Below, in pieces: positions 53,692 to 62,712 of a DNA stretch of 64,000 nt (position 1 is the stretch's first letter; each line of letters begins with the position of its first letter). Location of the stretch: assembly GCA_001564275.1 (NCBI GenBank), contig LKND01000002.1, positions 23,456-87,455 of the forward strand, given 5' to 3'. Under the pieces are notes generated by a model. It saw only the letters and a list, made by a program, of their open reading frames with translations, had not been told where the DNA came from and searched no databases. A program made the translations under genes and the position numbers. The stretch is from Natrialbaceae archaeon Tc-Br11_E2g14 (lineage in GTDB: Archaea > Halobacteriota > Halobacteria > Halobacteriales > Natrialbaceae).

Positions 53692-55617
53692 GTGAGCACG
53701 CAGGAGGACGAGACACCGTTCGACGAGTACCGCGACGAGGTCGACCGCCCGCTCTCGAGGCTCTTCCTCGAGTACGGGCCGGGTCGACTCCACTGGTTCG
53801 CGATCGGGATGGTCGCGAACTTCGTCGCCCAGATGTCGTCGTTGCTGCCGCCGCTGATTCTCGGCGCGGCCATCGACGCCATCTTCACCGGCGGCGGCGA
53901 GTACACGCTCCCCCTGATCCCCGACGTCTGGCTCCCGGCGGCGGAGGCGGGTCAGTTCTGGTTCTCAGTGGGAACTATCGCGGCCGCGTTCATCCTCGTC
54001 GGCGTCTTCACGTGGATCTACGGCGTCTCCGCGAACCTCTTCGCCCACGACGTGATGCACACCGTCCGGGTCGATTGCTTCCGGAAGATGCAGAACCTGG
54101 ACATGACCTTCTTCGACGACAAGCAAACCGGCGAGGTGATGGCCGTCCTCAACAACGACACCCAGAACCTCGAGATGTTTCTCGACAACGCCCTCGTGAA
54201 CTCCCTGCGGCTGTTGGTGATGGTCGGCGGCATCACGGCCATCCTCTTTTTGTTGAACTGGCAACTCGCGTTCGTGACGCTCGTAGCCATCCCCGCGATG
54301 TTCGCCTTTACCTACTGGTTCATGGTGACCGTCGAGCCCCGGTACGTTCGCCAGCGGGCGGCCGTCGGCTGGCTCAACACCCGACTCGAGAACAGCCTCT
54401 CGGGGATGGGCCTGACGAAGACGACGAGCAGCGAGGACTACGAGGTCGGGCGCGTTCGGAAAGCCTCCAAGCGATTGTTCGACGATACGATGGCGGTCCT
54501 CAAACTCTCCTACGTCTACCGACCGGGGATGGAACTGCTCGCCGGTATCGCCTTCGCCGCGACCTTCCTCGTCGGCGGCTGGTGGATCATGATGGACACC
54601 GCACCTGGGCCGATGACGGGTGACCTGCAAGTCGGGGAGTTCGTCACCTTTCTCTTTTTGACCCAGTTCATCGTCGCCCCACTGGCCGAGGTCTCGAACA
54701 TCGTCGATCAGTACGAGAACGCCAAGGCCTCGAGCGAGCGCGTCTTCGGGCTGATGGATATCCCGGCGTACGTGACCGACCCAGCGGACCCGGAGCCGCT
54801 CGAGGACGTGCGGGGTCACGTCGAGTACGATGGGGTCTCGTTCAGTTACAGCGCAACCGAGGCCCGTGCCGTTGGTGAGGACCTCGAGGGCGACGAGGAG
54901 GTCGTCGTCGAGGACGTCTCATTCGAGGCCGAACCGGGAGACACCGTGGCCCTCGTCGGACCGACGGGAGCGGGCAAATCGACCGTCTTGAAACTCCTCT
55001 TACGACTGTACGACGTCGACGAGGGGGCCATCCGCGTCGACGGACACGACGTTCGCGACGTGTGCGTGAGCGACGTGCGCGGGGCTGTTGGTTACGTCAG
55101 TCAGGAGACGTTCCTCTTCGACGGCACCATCGCGGACAACATCCGCTACGGTCAGTTCGACGCCCCGATGGCGGACGTGCGCGAGGCCGCGAGAGCCGCC
55201 CAGGCCCACGAGTTCATCACCGATCTCGAGGAGCGCTACGAGACACGGGTCGGCGAGCGTGGGGTAAAACTCTCCGGCGGGCAACGCCAACGGGTGGCTC
55301 TGGCCCGGACGGTGCTCCAGGATCCCGAAATCCTGATCCTCGACGAGGCGACGAGCGCCGTCGACACGAAGACGGAACTCATGATCCAGCAGTCGATCGA
55401 CCGACTCACCGAGGGTCGGACCACCCTGGCCATCGCCCACCGACTCTCGACGATTCGGGAGGCCGACCGGATCCTCGTCCTCGAGGGGGGCCGCGTCGTC
55501 GAGCGGGGCGATCACGACACCTTGCTCGAGGCCGACGGCCGGTACGCCACCCTCTGGGCAGCCCAGGCGGGGAATCTGGATCACGCCCTCGAGACGCTCG
55601 CCGACGGTGGGGAGTGA
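53692..55617 (+). CDS. ABC exporter, fused membrane and ATP-binding domains
   Basis: A 641-residue type IV ABC half-transporter. The membrane domain has six helices (about 35-355). The ATP-binding domain (about 370-620) has Walker A GPTGAGKST, signature LSGGQRQRV, Walker B ILILDEATSAVD and the H-loop IAHRLST, preceded by an A-loop Tyr. It probably works as a homodimer and exports a lipid, drug or peptide; the substrate is unknown. An acidic insert (about 385-398, EARAVGEDLEGDEEV) precedes Walker A. Confidence 0.92.
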   Translation: MSTQEDETPFDEYRDEVDRPLSRLFLEYGPGRLHWFAIGMVANFVAQMSSLLPPLILGAAIDAIFTGGGEYTLPLIPDVWLPAAEAGQFWFSVGTIAAAFILVGVFTWIYGVSANLFAHDVMHTVRVDCFRKMQNLDMTFFDDKQTGEVMAVLNNDTQNLEMFLDNALVNSLRLLVMVGGITAILFLLNWQLAFVTLVAIPAMFAFTYWFMVTVEPRYVRQRAAVGWLNTRLENSLSGMGLTKTTSSEDYEVGRVRKASKRLFDDTMAVLKLSYVYRPGMELLAGIAFAATFLVGGWWIMMDTAPGPMTGDLQVGEFVTFLFLTQFIVAPLAEVSNIVDQYENAKASSERVFGLMDIPAYVTDPADPEPLEDVRGHVEYDGVSFSYSATEARAVGEDLEGDEEVVVEDVSFEAEPGDTVALVGPTGAGKSTVLKLLLRLYDVDEGAIRVDGHDVRDVCVSDVRGAVGYVSQETFLFDGTIADNIRYGQFDAPMADVREAARAAQAHEFITDLEERYETRVGERGVKLSGGQRQRVALARTVLQDPEILILDEATSAVDTKTELMIQQSIDRLTEGRTTLAIAHRLSTIREADRILVLEGGRVVERGDHDTLLEADGRYATLWAAQAGNLDHALETLADGGE

Positions 55618-55756
55618 GGCGGCACATCACCGTCACCGCTCCGTTGTGGTAGGCACATCGTACACCCCTCCGTTACCCTGACAGTCACGAATCAATGGTT
55701 AATTACTGGCTAAACTCGAGGGAAACATATTAGTCGCGGATCGAGTACTCGCCTCC

Positions 55757-58618
55757 ATGCACCGACGAGGCTACCTGGTGGGGGCAGCCACGAGTCTCGG
55801 GGTCCTCGTGGCGGTCACCGGCGGAAAATCGGCTACCGTCGCCGCCTTGGACGTCGCGATCCTCGAGACGAACGAGCCGGTCCCGGCGGGGGGCGAACTC
55901 AGCGTCGACGCCGAAGTCACCAACGTGACCGACGGCTCGATCGACGTCGAGGCAGTGATGCATATCGGGGAGGAACCGGTGGGTGGCCGACGTCACTTCA
56001 CGCTCGAGGCGGGGGACAGCCGCGTCCTGACGTTCGGGCATCGCACGTTCCCAGTCAGAAGCGACGTCGAGTTTCCGGTCCAAATCGCTACCGACGACGC
56101 GGTCGACGAGCGCACCGTCACCGTCACCGGCGTCGACGACCTCGAGGCCGCCGCCACCCACCCCGACTCCGAGGTAACAATCGCCCCCGGAACCACGGTT
56201 CGGTTCGAGGTCGAAACCGCCGCCGAGTATGGGGGGGTCACACACTGGTACCTCGAGGGCGAGTACGCCGGCTGGTCGATGGGGCCCTGGAACGCCGAGT
56301 ACGCCAGCCGAACGGGTCGTGATTACTGGTCGTACACGTTCGACGACCCGGGGTCGTACACCGTTCGCGCGGCCGTCGAGGGCGACGGCGAGGTGGCCAA
56401 CGCGACAGCCGAGTGGTCCGTCACCGTCGACGGAGGCGCGGCGGGCCCTCCCGCCGTCGAAGCGACCGCGCCAGCGGCCGGGTCACTCGAGGTCCCTGCG
56501 GACCCCGACGGGAGCGTCACGCTCGACGTCGACGTCGCCGATCCCGAGGGCGAGCTCGCGTCGGTCACCTGGTGGCTGGGTCACGCCGACGTGATCCTCG
56601 GCCAGGCTTCGGTGTTGGGCGAGACGGACACAGCCACCCTCGACATCGAATCGGCGCTCTGTCACGGCTGTCCGATCCACGTCTGGGTGTCCACGACCGA
56701 CGGGCGAACGACCAGCACCACGCCATGGACCGTCACCGAACCGGACGGCGGTCCAGTCGCCATCGCGATCACCGACTCGAACGACCCCCTCGAGGCGGGC
56801 GACACCCTCCTGTTCGACCTCGAGGTGACCAACGAGGGGGCGTCGGCAGCCAGCCGTGACGTGTCGATGGTCGTTGGCGGCGAGGTGGTCGACCACCGGT
56901 CGGTCACGGTCGAGGGCGAGACGACTGAATCGCTCGAATTGGGGTATGAAACCTATCCCGTCCGGACCGACGTCGCGTTCCCCGTCCGAGTCGATGCCGG
57001 TGACGATGCCGAGAGTCGGAGTGTCCAGGTGTTCGCCGATGGCGTCACGGCCCTCGAGATCGACATCACGGAGACCAACGCGCCCGTGGGAGCGGGAGAC
57101 GAACTCGCCGTGACCGCGGCCGTCGAGAACGTCGGGACGGATCCGCTCGAGGAGACGGTTCACCTCGTGGCGGGCGACCGCGTCGATTCGGCACCCATCG
57201 ACCTCGGAGCTGGCGACTCGACCACACTCGAGTTGGCCTACGAGACGTACCCCGTCCCGCGGAACGTCGAGTTCCCGGTGACGGTGAAAACGACGGGCGC
57301 GAGCGCTCACGAGACCGTTCGGGTGTACGCCGACTATCCACCCGCACTCCGGCCGTCGATCGTCGCCACGAACGACCCCGTCGATGCGGGCGATCGCCTC
57401 GAGGTCGACGTTGAGGTGAGGAACGCAGCTGCTGAAAGCGAGCGTGGTGACCTTGTACTCCTGGCCGGGGGCGACGTCGTCGACGACAAATCGGTGACTG
57501 TCGACGGTGACGACGCGGAGACGGTCACACTGGGGTACGACACGTATCCCGTTCAGCGAGACGTCGAGTTTCCGGTGACGGTCGAACTTGACGGCGAAAC
57601 TGACGAGCACACGGTTTCGGTGTTTGGCATGGAAGATACAGACGACGAGGAAGAGCCTGATGACGATGACGAGGACACCGATCCGGACGCCCTCGAGGTC
57701 GACTTCGTCGACTGCTCACGGGTCGAGGTCAGCGGGTCGTTCGCGGACGGCGACACCATCGCGGCCCACACGATATTCAACACCGAGAGCGGCGTCGGCA
57801 CCACGACCGGCGAGGATTTCATCACCATCGGCGACGAGGTCTCCACCCCCTTCGAGGGAACGGTGGTCTTCGAGGTCGGGGACGACGCCGGCGTCACCGG
57901 CGACGACTCGAGTGTCACCGTCACCGTCGCGAATCGCGGCGTCTTCGGGACCGCGATCACGGGAATCACGGAACCGGACGCCGTTCCGGGCTCGACAAGC
58001 CACAGCAACCCCGCAGATTGCACAGCGGCTATCGCCCCCGAGCTCCCCTCGCTCTCGGTCGACGCTGCAACTGGTGAGGGCGACAGCGTCGCCGTCACCT
58101 TCGGCCACGAGAACCCGAACGAGTCGGCGCTGGTGGCCAGCAGTTCGTTCACCCAGGGAACCGCGAGCCAAGACCCGCCGAACGAGCTTCCGCCGGGATC
58201 GGGGAGCTTCGAGACCACCTGGCATCCTGACGACGACGGCGCGGTCCTCGAGTGGACCGTCGACCTCTCCGCGTTCGGCCTCGAGGAGTCCGTGAGCGTA
58301 GCGACCGATCCGGCCAGTGCGTACCTCGAGGACGACGTCGACGAGTCGGCAGATGCGGAAACTCCGAACGACGACGACGTCGAGGAGGACGATGAAACGG
58401 CAGCTGAGGAAACCCCGAACGGCGACGATGTCGCTGAAGACGACGTGACAACCGACGGCGAGACGGCAAACGGCGATGACGCTGCGGAAGACGACCAGGA
58501 AGACGAGGGGCCAGCGGACGATGCCGAAGGAAATGACGAGACCGCAAACGATGGGACCGACGACGACGGAACCAGCGACGAGGGCGATACCGATGGGGAC
58601 GGCAACGAAACCGAGTGA
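55757..58618 (+). CDS. Large secreted repeat protein with CARDB-like domains and acidic tail
   Basis: A 953-residue secreted protein. Residues 1-29 form a twin-arginine-type signal (MHRRGYLVGAATSLGVLVAV). About four copies of one CARDB-like domain follow (near 31-125, 337-425, 430-520 and 530-625). Each has the pattern TNxPVxAGDxL and ends in YxTYPVxRDVEFPVTV. Two Ig/PKD-like domains lie at about 133-330. A distinct domain with several Cys covers about 640-860. The last 90 residues are acidic, with repeats of ETPNGDDVAEDD. It lacks a PGF- or similar sorting signal. Confidence 0.82.
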   Translation: MHRRGYLVGAATSLGVLVAVTGGKSATVAALDVAILETNEPVPAGGELSVDAEVTNVTDGSIDVEAVMHIGEEPVGGRRHFTLEAGDSRVLTFGHRTFPVRSDVEFPVQIATDDAVDERTVTVTGVDDLEAAATHPDSEVTIAPGTTVRFEVETAAEYGGVTHWYLEGEYAGWSMGPWNAEYASRTGRDYWSYTFDDPGSYTVRAAVEGDGEVANATAEWSVTVDGGAAGPPAVEATAPAAGSLEVPADPDGSVTLDVDVADPEGELASVTWWLGHADVILGQASVLGETDTATLDIESALCHGCPIHVWVSTTDGRTTSTTPWTVTEPDGGPVAIAITDSNDPLEAGDTLLFDLEVTNEGASAASRDVSMVVGGEVVDHRSVTVEGETTESLELGYETYPVRTDVAFPVRVDAGDDAESRSVQVFADGVTALEIDITETNAPVGAGDELAVTAAVENVGTDPLEETVHLVAGDRVDSAPIDLGAGDSTTLELAYETYPVPRNVEFPVTVKTTGASAHETVRVYADYPPALRPSIVATNDPVDAGDRLEVDVEVRNAAAESERGDLVLLAGGDVVDDKSVTVDGDDAETVTLGYDTYPVQRDVEFPVTVELDGETDEHTVSVFGMEDTDDEEEPDDDDEDTDPDALEVDFVDCSRVEVSGSFADGDTIAAHTIFNTESGVGTTTGEDFITIGDEVSTPFEGTVVFEVGDDAGVTGDDSSVTVTVANRGVFGTAITGITEPDAVPGSTSHSNPADCTAAIAPELPSLSVDAATGEGDSVAVTFGHENPNESALVASSSFTQGTASQDPPNELPPGSGSFETTWHPDDDGAVLEWTVDLSAFGLEESVSVATDPASAYLEDDVDESADAETPNDDDVEEDDETAAEETPNGDDVAEDDVTTDGETANGDDAAEDDQEDEGPADDAEGNDETANDGTDDDGTSDEGDTDGDGNETE

Positions 58619-58781
58619 GCGGTAACCGGATAACAGTTTGCCGCCGAGTGCTCACGGCGGTGTCGGTGCTCGGCGGTTCGTGACTGCAACGGGCCAATCA
58701 ACGCTCTAGTTCCTCGAGGGAGACTCTCTTTCGAGTCGATGCTCAGGTTCCAAACTGCGCCACTATCGAAAGCAAAGCGAT

Positions 58782-58802
58782 ACACTACGAAACCCGTAGT
58801 GT
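58782..58802. promoter_or_regulatory. Inverted repeat upstream of the Hsp20-like gene
   Basis: ACACTACG and CGTAGTGT form a perfect 8-bp inverted repeat with a 5-base spacer, 74 bases before ATG 58876. It could be an operator or a small terminator hairpin of the preceding gene. Confidence 0.5.
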
Positions 58803-58875
58803 TGGCGCTCACCCCCTCTTGACGGCTACACCTGTCCAGCCACAGCCACTCGAGTCCGGGACGCCGAAGACGGCC

Positions 58876-59166
58876 ATGGTTCAGCTCGGGAGCGGCTTCG
58901 AGACCGCCCACCATCCCCGAACGAGACGGCTTCACCACACGGCAGCGGCGCGATTCGACGTCGTCGTCGACACACACGGGGCGCCCCTCGCGGATATCAC
59001 GGTCGCCATGGGCTCCGGGACGATCCGGATCGCCTTCGAGGACGAGCGGTATCGCGAACGGACCCTCTCCCCGCCGAACGAGGAGCTCGCCTTTGGCGAG
59101 GACCGCACTGCGACCTACCGCAACGGCGTCCTGACGGTCTCCGTTGGCCTCGTCGAACGCGACTGA
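58876..59166 (+). CDS. Short Hsp20-like (alpha-crystallin-fold) protein
   Basis: A 96-residue protein. From about residue 26 it follows the alpha-crystallin strand order: RFDVVVDTHGAPLADITVAM, IRIAFEDERYRERTL and the closing YRNGVLTVSVGLVERD. The N-terminal region is short, with many His and Arg, and the C-terminal I-x-I anchor is missing. It is therefore probably an Hsp20-related protein that does not form large oligomers. ATG 58876 is preferred over an in-frame TTG at 58819. Confidence 0.7.
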   Translation: MVQLGSGFETAHHPRTRRLHHTAAARFDVVVDTHGAPLADITVAMGSGTIRIAFEDERYRERTLSPPNEELAFGEDRTATYRNGVLTVSVGLVERD

Positions 59167-59265
59167 CGCCCAGTCGGTCCACCCGGATTTCTGTCTCGAG
59201 CGGCTGGCGATCGGCGAGTGTCGGCGTTCGGAAAGAGCTTTCAGCGCGCTCGAGACAGTAGACGT

Positions 59266-60216
59266 ATGTCCGACCTCCGTTCACCCGCCGAAACGGCGAT
59301 TCGACAGTGCCTGGCCCTCGAGGCCGAGGAGGCCTGTGCGATCGTCACCGACGACAGCCGAGTCGACATCGGCGAGGCACTGTACGACGTCGCGAGCGAG
59401 ATCACCGACGACGCCGTACTCACTCGGTATCAACCGGGGCCGACCCACGGGAGCGAACCGCCCGCCCCCGTTGCCGCCGCGATGGCCGACGCTGACGTCG
59501 TCCTGGCTCCAACCACCAAGAGCCTGAGTCACACCCGCGCACGAGGTGCGGCCAACGAAGCCGGCGCTCGCGTCGCCACCCTCCCGGGGATCACCGAGGA
59601 GGTGTTCGTCACCGGGCTGGACGCCGACTACGAGACCATCGCCGCCCACTGTGGGGCCGTCCGCGAACAGGTCGACGGCGCTGCGGAAATCCGGGTCACG
59701 ACGCCTGCGGGTACCGACATCACCTTCGATATCGGCGAGCGGGAATTCCTCTCCGACACGGGCATCGTTCACGAGCCCGGACAGATGTCGAACCTCCCCG
59801 CTGGCGAGGTGTTCGTCAGCCCCGAAAGCGCCGACGGTACCTTTGTCGTCGACGGGACGATGCGCCCCCACGGCCTGCTTGCCGAGGGCGAGACCCTCGA
59901 GTTCGACGTCGAAGACGGGCAGGTAACGCGCATCTCCGACGACGAGATCCGGGAGACCGTCGAGACGGCCGCCGCGGACGTCGGCGACGCCGCCCGGAAT
60001 CTCGCAGAACTGGGTATCGGGACCAACGTCGCCGTGACCGAACTCGTCGGGAGCGTCCTCCTCGACGAGAAGGCGGGCGGCACGGTTCACATCGCGATCG
60101 GCGACGACGCGGGGATCGGCGGCAACGTCGAGGCACCGATCCACCTCGACGGCATTCTTCGCAACCCCACGGTGTACGCCGACGGCGACCCGATCGAGTT
60201 ACCCGGGACCGAGTGA
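59266..60216 (+). CDS. M29-like aminopeptidase
   Basis: A 316-residue cytoplasmic metalloprotein related to the thermophilic aminopeptidase (M29, COG2309) group. The C-terminal half contains the expected motifs: LPAGEVFVSPESADGTFVVD with an acidic ligand, LAELGIGTN, LLDEKAGGTVHIAIGDD and PIHLDGIL. The usual family length is longer (about 370-400), so the N-terminal domain is reduced. ATG 59266 is preferred. Confidence 0.85.
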   Translation: MSDLRSPAETAIRQCLALEAEEACAIVTDDSRVDIGEALYDVASEITDDAVLTRYQPGPTHGSEPPAPVAAAMADADVVLAPTTKSLSHTRARGAANEAGARVATLPGITEEVFVTGLDADYETIAAHCGAVREQVDGAAEIRVTTPAGTDITFDIGEREFLSDTGIVHEPGQMSNLPAGEVFVSPESADGTFVVDGTMRPHGLLAEGETLEFDVEDGQVTRISDDEIRETVETAAADVGDAARNLAELGIGTNVAVTELVGSVLLDEKAGGTVHIAIGDDAGIGGNVEAPIHLDGILRNPTVYADGDPIELPGTE

Positions 60217-60278
60217 TCTCGAGAGCCGACACACTCGCTTCAATCGTCTTTTACGGACGGAGCCTGTAGTAACGGGCC

Positions 60279-60932
60279 ATGAGCGATTCCCAGGACCGGC
60301 TCCCAACGCCCTGTCCGTCGTGTTCGCCGGACCTCGAGACGGTCCACGAGGTGCTGTCACCCGGCGGTGGCAGCCTCACCGTCCGCTGTTCCGAGTGTGG
60401 ACACGTCCACAAAATCCAGCCCGAAGCCGAACGCGAGGTCACCCTCGACGTCGTCGTCTCCCAGGACGACGAATCGTTCACCGCGAACGTGACCACGCCC
60501 GCCGAGGAGACCGTCGAACTCGGCGACGAGTTCTTGCTCGAGACCGAGGACGTCCTCGCGACCGTCCGGGTCACCAGCATCGAAATCGGCGAGATGAAAC
60601 GCGCCGACTCGGCTCCGGCCGAGGAGGTCGAGACGGTCTGGACCCGGGAGGTCGACAACGTCTCGGTGAACGTGACGGTCCACCCGCAGGACGGCCGCCA
60701 GGAGGACAGCCGTTCGATCACGGTCTACGTCCCCGGCGATTACGAGTTCACCGTCGGCGAGACGGACAGCTTCGGTGACGACGAGTTCGAAATCGATGCT
60801 TTCGTCGTCCGTGGCGATGCCGAGGGCTACGAGCGTGATCGCTACGAACAGCCCGGCGACACCGTCCTGGCGAAGGACGCAAAACGCGTCTACGCCTACG
60901 ACGAGACGACTCGAGCCTGGTCGGCCTGGTAA
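60279..60932 (+). CDS. HVO_0476-family zinc finger protein
   Basis: A 217-residue protein. The N-terminal zinc ribbon has CPSC and CSEC (residues 12-41). The rest is a beta-rich domain (REVTLDVVVSQDDESFTANV, later DEFLLETEDVLATVRVTSIE) ending FGDDEFEIDAFVVRGDAEGY. The family is restricted to haloarchaea and relatives, with unknown function. It is probably co-transcribed with the upstream aminopeptidase (62-base gap) and downstream pcm (36-base gap). Confidence 0.88.
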   Translation: MSDSQDRLPTPCPSCSPDLETVHEVLSPGGGSLTVRCSECGHVHKIQPEAEREVTLDVVVSQDDESFTANVTTPAEETVELGDEFLLETEDVLATVRVTSIEIGEMKRADSAPAEEVETVWTREVDNVSVNVTVHPQDGRQEDSRSITVYVPGDYEFTVGETDSFGDDEFEIDAFVVRGDAEGYERDRYEQPGDTVLAKDAKRVYAYDETTRAWSAW

Positions 60933-60968
60933 GCTCGACCGACCCGAAAATCCCAACCCCAGCGGACC

Positions 60969-61634
60969 ATGACCCCATCCGATTCCCCGTCGAACGGACC
61001 CCCCGAACGCCACGAGGAACGACGACGCATGGCCGAGTCGGTCGCCCGCCGAACGGGCGTCGACGATCGTGTCGAGGCAGCCCTCGAGGCCGTTCCCAGG
61101 CACGCGTTCGTCCCGCCGGCCCGTCAGGGAACTGCCTACGCCGATCGTCCCTTGCCCATCGGCGACGACCAGACGATCAGCGCGCCACACATGGTGGCCA
61201 TCATGGCCGACCACCTCGATCTCTCGCCGGGCGATCGAGTCCTCGAGATCGGTACCGGCTGTGGCTACCACGCCGCCGTCACGGCTGAACTCGTCGGCCC
61301 CGACTGCGTTTATAGCGTCGAGTACAGCACTCGACTCGCCGAGCGTGCCCGCGATATGCTCGCCGACCTGGGCTACGACGACATCGCGGTCCGCGTCGGC
61401 GACGGCCGCGAGGGGTGGCCCGAACACGCCCCGTTCGACGCCGCCTACCTCACCTGTGGCGCCGCCGACTTTCCCGAGGCCGTCGTCGAGCAGGTTCGTC
61501 CCGGCGGTCGTCTGCTCGCGCCCCTCGGGTCCGACACCGGCGTCCAGACACTCACCTATGCCCGGAAACGGGCCGACGGCTCCCTCGAGCGACGCAAAGA
61601 AGGTGGCGTTCGGTTCGTTCACATCCGCGGGTGA
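60969..61634 (+). CDS. pcm: Protein-L-isoaspartate O-methyltransferase
   Basis: A 221-residue repair enzyme that methylates isoaspartyl residues with SAM. The substrate loop DDQTISAPHMVA, the SAM-binding motif VLEIGTGCGYHAAV and the post-I acidic residue in VYSVEYS are all typical. It heads a run of three methyltransferase genes on the plus strand. Confidence 0.95.
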   Translation: MTPSDSPSNGPPERHEERRRMAESVARRTGVDDRVEAALEAVPRHAFVPPARQGTAYADRPLPIGDDQTISAPHMVAIMADHLDLSPGDRVLEIGTGCGYHAAVTAELVGPDCVYSVEYSTRLAERARDMLADLGYDDIAVRVGDGREGWPEHAPFDAAYLTCGAADFPEAVVEQVRPGGRLLAPLGSDTGVQTLTYARKRADGSLERRKEGGVRFVHIRG

Positions 61635-61707
61635 GTCGACGACGCCAGTGCCCCTCCAGGTGCGCCAAACAGCTGCCTTTTCGAGGCGCTGGTCCCGTTG
61701 ATTAGCC

Positions 61708-62652
61708 ATGTCAGTCGACCACCCGTCGCTCGAAACGCTTCTCTTGCTTCGGGCCGCCAGGAAAACCGGCGCGCTCGAGGCGTTGATGACCACGGCCGAA
61801 ACGCCCGCCGACCTCGCCGCCGAGACCCGACTCACTGAGCGCACCGCTCAGGTACTGATCGTCGCTCTCGAGCGCGAAGGCTTTCTTACAGCCGTCGACG
61901 GCACGCTCGAGCCCACGAACCGGTCGCTCGGGTTTCTGGCCAAACGCGACGTTCGGTCCATCGGCTCGCTTCCACACCGCCTGGACCTGCTCGATCGGGG
62001 GCTCGCTCTCCCCGAACCGCTCGAGGGTGCGCCACCGATGGCGACCGTCGCGGACACACGAAACCGCCTGGGTGCGGCGGCCGCCCGCGAGGAGGCTGCC
62101 GTTCGGGCCACCGTGACCGCCGTCCATCGTCTGGCACCCGACGCCGGCCGGCTCCTCGAGATCGGCGGTGCTCCGGGTCGTCACGCCCGAGAATTCGTCG
62201 CTCGCGGTTGCTCGTGTACCCTCGTCGACACCGGCGACCGTCTCGAGGCTTCCGACGCGCTCCTCGCCCACAGCGAGGTGGACACGCTCGCGACCCCTGT
62301 ACCGTCGGACCTGAGCCTGGCGCTCGGTGACGGTTCGACGGCTGCCGACCGTTTCGACCTGATCGTGTCGATCGACCACCTGCACCGCGTTGGGCCTGCT
62401 GGCAATCGGCAATTCTTCGCCGACGCCATCGACCATCTCTCACCAGATGGCTGGATTGCCGTCGTCGATCGCTTCGAGGGATCGGCCGCCACGCGGGCTG
62501 CCGTCGAGGCACTCCTCGAGACGGCTGCCGGACGCGTCCACGACGCGGAGTGCTACCGCGAGTGGCTCGAGGCGGTCGGCTTCCACGAGCCCGTTGTCGA
62601 ACCCGTTCCCGGGACGGACCGCCATCTCGTGGCCGCCCGCCGGGAATCGTAG
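61708..62652 (+). CDS. SAM-dependent methyltransferase with N-terminal winged helix
   Basis: A 314-residue protein. Residues 10-70 form a dimerisation-type winged helix (LLLLRAARKTGALEALMTTA, AAETRLTERTAQVLIVALER). The catalytic domain has motif I LLEIGGAPGRHAREF and motif IV-like DLIVSIDHLHRV. This is the architecture of small-molecule O-methyltransferases, but the usual acidic residue after motif I (LVDTGD) is the only other marker. The target is unknown. Confidence 0.82.
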   Translation: MSVDHPSLETLLLLRAARKTGALEALMTTAETPADLAAETRLTERTAQVLIVALEREGFLTAVDGTLEPTNRSLGFLAKRDVRSIGSLPHRLDLLDRGLALPEPLEGAPPMATVADTRNRLGAAAAREEAAVRATVTAVHRLAPDAGRLLEIGGAPGRHAREFVARGCSCTLVDTGDRLEASDALLAHSEVDTLATPVPSDLSLALGDGSTAADRFDLIVSIDHLHRVGPAGNRQFFADAIDHLSPDGWIAVVDRFEGSAATRAAVEALLETAAGRVHDAECYREWLEAVGFHEPVVEPVPGTDRHLVAARRES

Positions 62653-62712
62653 ACCTATCGGCCCGAGTTCCACAAGCGAGGCGTTGATAACCGTCGCCAC
62701 GATAGCACGCGT

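Noticed and set aside
57553-58977. Ser-rich minus-strand frame that looks like a surface protein
   Set aside because: Its Ser/Val repeats mirror the Asp/Glu repeats of the plus-strand surface protein; it has no signal peptide at its start.
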